Assembly: GCA_900095095.1 (NCBI GenBank)
Contig: FMBT01000563.1
Coordinates: 1 to 50,522, forward strand
Direction: 5' to 3'
Source: Fragilariopsis cylindrus CCMP1102
Lineage: Eukaryota; Bacillariophyta; Bacillariophyceae; Bacillariales; Bacillariaceae
Length of the DNA stretch: 50,522 nt
Part shown: piece after piece, positions 47,224-50,522 of the stretch
How the letters are laid out: every line of letters begins with the position of its first letter
Position numbering within the stretch: position 1 is the stretch's first letter
Position numbers and translations under genes: made by a program
The notes under the pieces: generated by a model
Databases searched by the model: none
What the model was told of the DNA's origin: nothing
The model's input: only the letters and a program-made list of their open reading frames with translations

Positions 47224-48180
47224 TCAACTATCGATAGAGGATTGCCATAATTTAGCCACCGCACCACCACCACCACTACCTTCACTACCTTCCTGTTCTT
47301 CATTTTTTTCAATCGATAATAAAATTTCACGATTATTGTCACCGATTAATTCTGTTACAGCTTCACCTGCCTTTCGACTACATTGTAGAGACAATTGAAA
47401 TTAATGGATACGGGGATCGTTTTTCATAATTCAAAGCAATCGTCACTGTATCAAATTCAAATTGCCAATCGGATGAAAGGTGCAATGATAACATCGTCAC
47501 AGTCTTCGGACCAATTATCTTCTAGATCATTAAACCAATCGAGAAAATCATAAAGGAGGATGTGGTTGTTGTTCTTTCATGACCACTATTATTGTTGTTC
47601 ATCATTCGATAGAAAGAAATCACAAAATAAATACGCTCTTCCAACATTCGTTTGCCTACTCCAGTTTGCTACTATTATCTTCGCTATCACTAAGTATTCA
47701 GTTTGAAACCTCTTCGCAACATCATCACTATCTTCATTTCATATTCTCTTCTAATTTTAGTGTTGTGGTGATACTACTGACTGTGACGACGACGACAACG
47801 ACGCGACGACGCTGTTGTTTGGTGTGATTACTGGTGTATAATTATCATCGTGGAACTAAAAAGAATCGTATCGCACCCTCGTTTGTAAAACTAGCTTGGC
47901 AAAGGGACATAACTCCAGTTTCATGACAAATTCATTACACCAATTCATGGTTTTTTTGTAATAGCAGTCACACAGTGGATCAATGATACTATTATTATTA
48001 TCGGAATCATCAATGCAGTCATTATCCAGCTAACATCGTTGTGTTGTGCTGTCGTTGTTGCTGTTACTTGTGTTGTTGTGGCCTTAGTATTCGATTCGAA
48101 GGAAAACGTCGCCACTTCACAATGACATCTTCTCCATCATTGTATCCATCAAAATCATCCTCATTGAAGTTGTATTCGTC
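47224..48180 (-). pseudogene. DUF1415-family protein, frame-broken
   Basis: On the minus strand, pieces in different frames follow the DUF1415 order: WCNEFVMKLELCPFAKLVLQTRVRY (the LCPFA motif) near 47870-47945, DFLDWFNDLEDNW near 47530-47560, a DWQFEFD segment near 47450, NYEKRSPYPLISIV near 47395-47430 (the RSPYP motif), and a helical C-terminal piece KAGEAVTELIGDNNREILLSIE ending at a stop (47224-47226). The upstream part (EDDFDGYNDGED) is acidic and the start is not found. DUF1415 proteins are conserved in bacteria, plants and algae; their function is not established. Several single-base breaks occur, as in the two preceding genes. Confidence 0.6.
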
Positions 48181-49075
48181 ATATATTCAAAACCACTATC
48201 TTCCCAAATAAACACAAAATGTCGTTTATTACTATTTCTCGTCATCCTTGCCTTCTTCAACTTCATCTAGTGCTAAAATTTTCGAATCAAAAAGCTTTGT
48301 CGACTTTCTGTTATTACTATTATTATTATTATTTTATAGCTGTCCCCCACGATAGCGACGATACGGATACTAGAAGTCGCTGAACGCGAGTAGGACATCC
48401 CATTATAATCCCGACGACAGGACGAAAAAGGAACAACAATGATATTAGGATGCGGCTTCTTACATGACTCCTTCTATTATTCTCGCATCTGAAGACGCAA
48501 CAGAATATGAATAGGCGATGGCAAATAACAGCAATAACCACAATATAGTCGTCGAGAGTGTGCCGATGATTGATCCAATAGTATCATCTGTCTGTCGTTC
48601 TTCTTTCTTCTTCTTCTCTCTCTCTCGAGCTAGGACTAGGGCAGAGCTAGCTCAGATTATATACTTTTGTCTTTATACACTTATTTGGCTGATGTCGGGT
48701 AAACATGTCAATGAACTAATAATTGATTGCTCTATGCTAGTAGCTTGTCTATCATATAAAATGGAATGATGAATGATGGCATGATGGCATGATTTCATTT
48801 GAGAGATGGAATCAATCAGATTGATGCATCAGTACGCTACGCGTTCTTTTGATTTGAATTGATTGATGATTGATTTCGATTTCATACGGATGGCTGGCCA
48901 GTCCTGAACCTCTCAGCCATTGTCTTAAATCTGAGGTGATTTTCCCATCCGAAATTTTTCAAAATAATTTTTGGGTTTGGGGTTTGGGCGTGCATTTGTT
49001 TAATTTTATTTATATATTCAAGAGGGGAAAAGTTAAGATTCCATTTAGAAATAAAGCTAACATAGCACTTATTAT
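48181..49075. other. Region with no recognisable gene
   Basis: The left part may hold the N-terminus of the DUF1415-like gene. The rest contains a TTCTTCTTCTCTCTCTC tract near 48605 and a GATGGCATGATGGCATGAT repeat near 48775. No other feature is supported. Confidence 0.3.
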
Positions 49076-49639
49076 TTGTTATTTTTTTCTGCGCGTGTAG
49101 ATTGTAGGATTGTAGGATTAATTGAATTCGGGATCATCCACGCGGAACCGGTTTTGGTGGAAACAGTAAATATCGGAGACGGTACGTGCGCGTTTATTTC
49201 GTCGCAAAAAAACAATTCGTCAAACATAGAAGGAATGAATGATTTATGGAAGAATTACCGTCGAATAAGTCGCAATAATTCCTCTAGTCAGCAGTCCTTT
49301 CCTTCGTCTAAGTCGAAGCAAAGTCCAATCTCATCGTGTCAACGAAGAAAAAGTACGTATGGTGGCAAATGCGAGAGCCGGCAATGGAGAGATAGAACGA
49401 TTCAAAAGTAAGTGTGCAGGCAAGTGTTTTTTTTTTTCCATTCATTTGTGTCTTTTTGCTGGATGTTGTCTATGTATCAATATCACATCGACCGCCTATG
49501 CATAGCGTTAAACAAAACCAAAATAAAAATAATAAAAGAAAAATACTTTCTAAAAAACAGGTATATCTCTTCTAATACTCAAAATATCCGTAAAACATTA
49601 GTTCGTTCGAATCGTTGCGATCCCTCCCATTCCCCGTAA
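49076..49639 (+). CDS. Possible two-exon fragment of an unrecognised gene
   Basis: An open stretch to 49407 is followed by a perfect donor GTAAGT (49408). A T-rich/A-rich intron ends in AAAAAACAG at 49560, and the frame continues from 49561 to a TAA at 49637-49639 without a break. The translation includes IGDGTCAFISSQKNN, LWKNYRRISRNNSSS and, after splicing, KYISSNTQNIRKTLVRS. No ATG is convincing, so an upstream exon would be needed. No family is recognised; the well-formed splice sites are the main support. Confidence 0.3.
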
Positions 49640-49699
49640 TATAGATCTATCCGTTCGTTGCTTCTCCACCCATGCTCCCCGTACTAATATTAGTTCGAT

Positions 49700-50107
49700 C
49701 GATCTTGCGGCTCCTCCCCACAATATACAGATCGGATCATTCCATCCCCGTAATATACGCTTTCTTCTTCGTTGTCATCGACTATCTCACTTAGAATATC
49801 TATTTGCGCTTCCGTTTCGCTTCTCATTCATACGTGTGGTGTTGTTGTTATTGATGTTACTGCCTTCATTAAATTATCATTTGTAATATTAGTAGTGGTA
49901 GTATTAGTAGTACTAGTACTACTACCACCACGATCTTCTATCATAACCGGCGCGTAGAAGGTTTGACCAGGTAGAAAGTAACTGATGCACACTTTTTACT
50001 CTCCACTTCTTGTTGAATACTAACAGTATCTCTACCATTCCTAACAATCGTGTAGTTCTGGAATTATGTAAGCCCTCTCCAGTATAGAGCCATAATGCAC
50101 GATTCAT
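49700..50107 (-). pseudogene. Possible frame-broken coding remnant
   Basis: Minus-strand pieces look coding: SIQQEVESKKCASVTFYLV, then in another frame LPGQTFYAPVMIEDRGG, followed by Ser/Thr/Asn runs and EAQIDILSEIVDDNEEESVYYGDG. The join needs a frame change near 49960 and a stop interrupts near 49830. I do not recognise the protein. Confidence 0.25.
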
Positions 50108-50351
50108 AATGGTTTATCCATAAGCCTCCTTCCCCAGCTAGATGTATGCTAAACTTATACTCGATTTTTGGTTCTATTTCTGATTATAAAACGCATATGC
50201 GCAAGGGTCGTAATTCCATCAAAAAATTTAAGAAGAGTAACCAATGCCTCTATTTCCATGGTCCGCCGGACCCGCCATTTAAGTTACCATTCCCAAATAC
50301 AGTACAAGTAGAGCAACCACAGTACTGTACATCTCGAAAATCGGATTATTA

Positions 50352-50522
50352 CTAAAAATCAGTTTTCGAAGTTGTTATTAGGTATAAATGGAACCTGTTG
50401 ATTCTATCACCAATACCACAAAGACTTTCAATGTTGTTACAACTAATATCAAGTGTATGAAGATTTAGGGAACCGTTCTCGTACTTCAAATAAACAATCG
50501 TTTTCAAATCGTCTTCATTTTA
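50352..50522 (-). CDS. C-terminal end of a leucine-rich-repeat protein, partial
   Basis: The minus-strand frame enters from beyond the window and reads LKTIVYLKYENG then LHTLDISCNNIESLCGI before a stop at 50352-50354. LxTLDISxNxIxxL is a typical LRR unit. The gene is cut by the window edge, and the last residues (FHLYLITTSKTDF) may be intron read-through, since they no longer fit the repeat. Confidence 0.5.

Noticed and set aside
1..50522. CRISPR array, bacterial operon or phage-like defence system
   Set aside because: There are no regularly spaced repeats, no ribosome-binding sites, and introns plus eukaryotic gene families throughout.

Overview
The window looks like nuclear DNA of a diatom (a stramenopile alga, probably pennate). 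The reasons are: intron-poor genes with GT-AG introns of about 130-480 nt; long Asn/Gln/Ser/Asp homopolymer tracts inside otherwise ordinary eukaryotic proteins; signal peptides ending in an Ala|Phe junction typical of diatom plastid precursors (39471-40388 and 35265-39114); and gene types common in diatoms (BTB proteins, PPR proteins, N-rich AMPK gamma). I cannot name the species.

Layout, left to right. 1-5 kb: a large CCCH zinc-finger protein of the ZFC3H1/Red1 type with a C-terminal leucine-rich-repeat block. 5.4-6.2 kb: a CHCHD2-like twin CX9C mitochondrial protein whose first exon encodes only two residues. 7.4-9.9 kb: a PPR protein in two exons. 12.0-12.75 kb: a small histidine phosphotransfer (HPt) protein split by one intron. 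13.9-15.7 kb: a truncated transposase-like gene. 16.1-17.6 kb: the AMPK/SNF4 gamma subunit. 18.5-19.9 kb: a membrane-anchored PHB-depolymerase/feruloyl-esterase-like hydrolase with one frame break. 20.0-22.6 kb: a BTB protein bracketed by direct repeats and an inverted-repeat copy. 24.0-27.9 kb: a MUS81/ERCC4-type nuclease with a SAP motif and internal repeats. 28.4-30.6 kb: a BFR1-like coiled-coil protein. 31.1-32.4 kb: an unrecognised membrane protein. 32.4-35.2 kb: gene-poor. 35.3-39.1 kb: an XRN-type 5'-3' exoribonuclease that starts with a plastid-type presequence and ends in two dsRBD-like repeats. 39.5-40.4 kb: a probable plastid NTF2/SnoaL-like protein. 41.1-43.2 kb: an SGNH hydrolase with a membrane segment and an N/Y/Q/G-rich tail. 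43.4-48.2 kb: three frame-broken genes, an acid-sphingomyelinase-like phosphodiesterase, a pyroglutamyl-peptidase I and a DUF1415 protein. 48.2-50.5 kb: uncertain exons and the end of an LRR protein running off the window.

This is a eukaryotic chromosome segment and the genes do not form an operon. Several concern nucleic acid metabolism (ZFC3H1, XRN, MUS81, PPR, BFR1), but that is probably chance.

The most interesting points are the XRN with a plastid-type presequence; the cryptic prion-like tail of the SGNH protein; the strongly over-represented intergenic motif GTACWGTAC; a perfect 25-bp-arm hairpin in a divergent promoter; and a strikingly uneven distribution of single-base frame breaks. 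Several of these breaks leave the conserved motifs of their protein families intact, which suggests consensus-sequence indel errors, recent pseudogenes or allelic damage rather than old decay.
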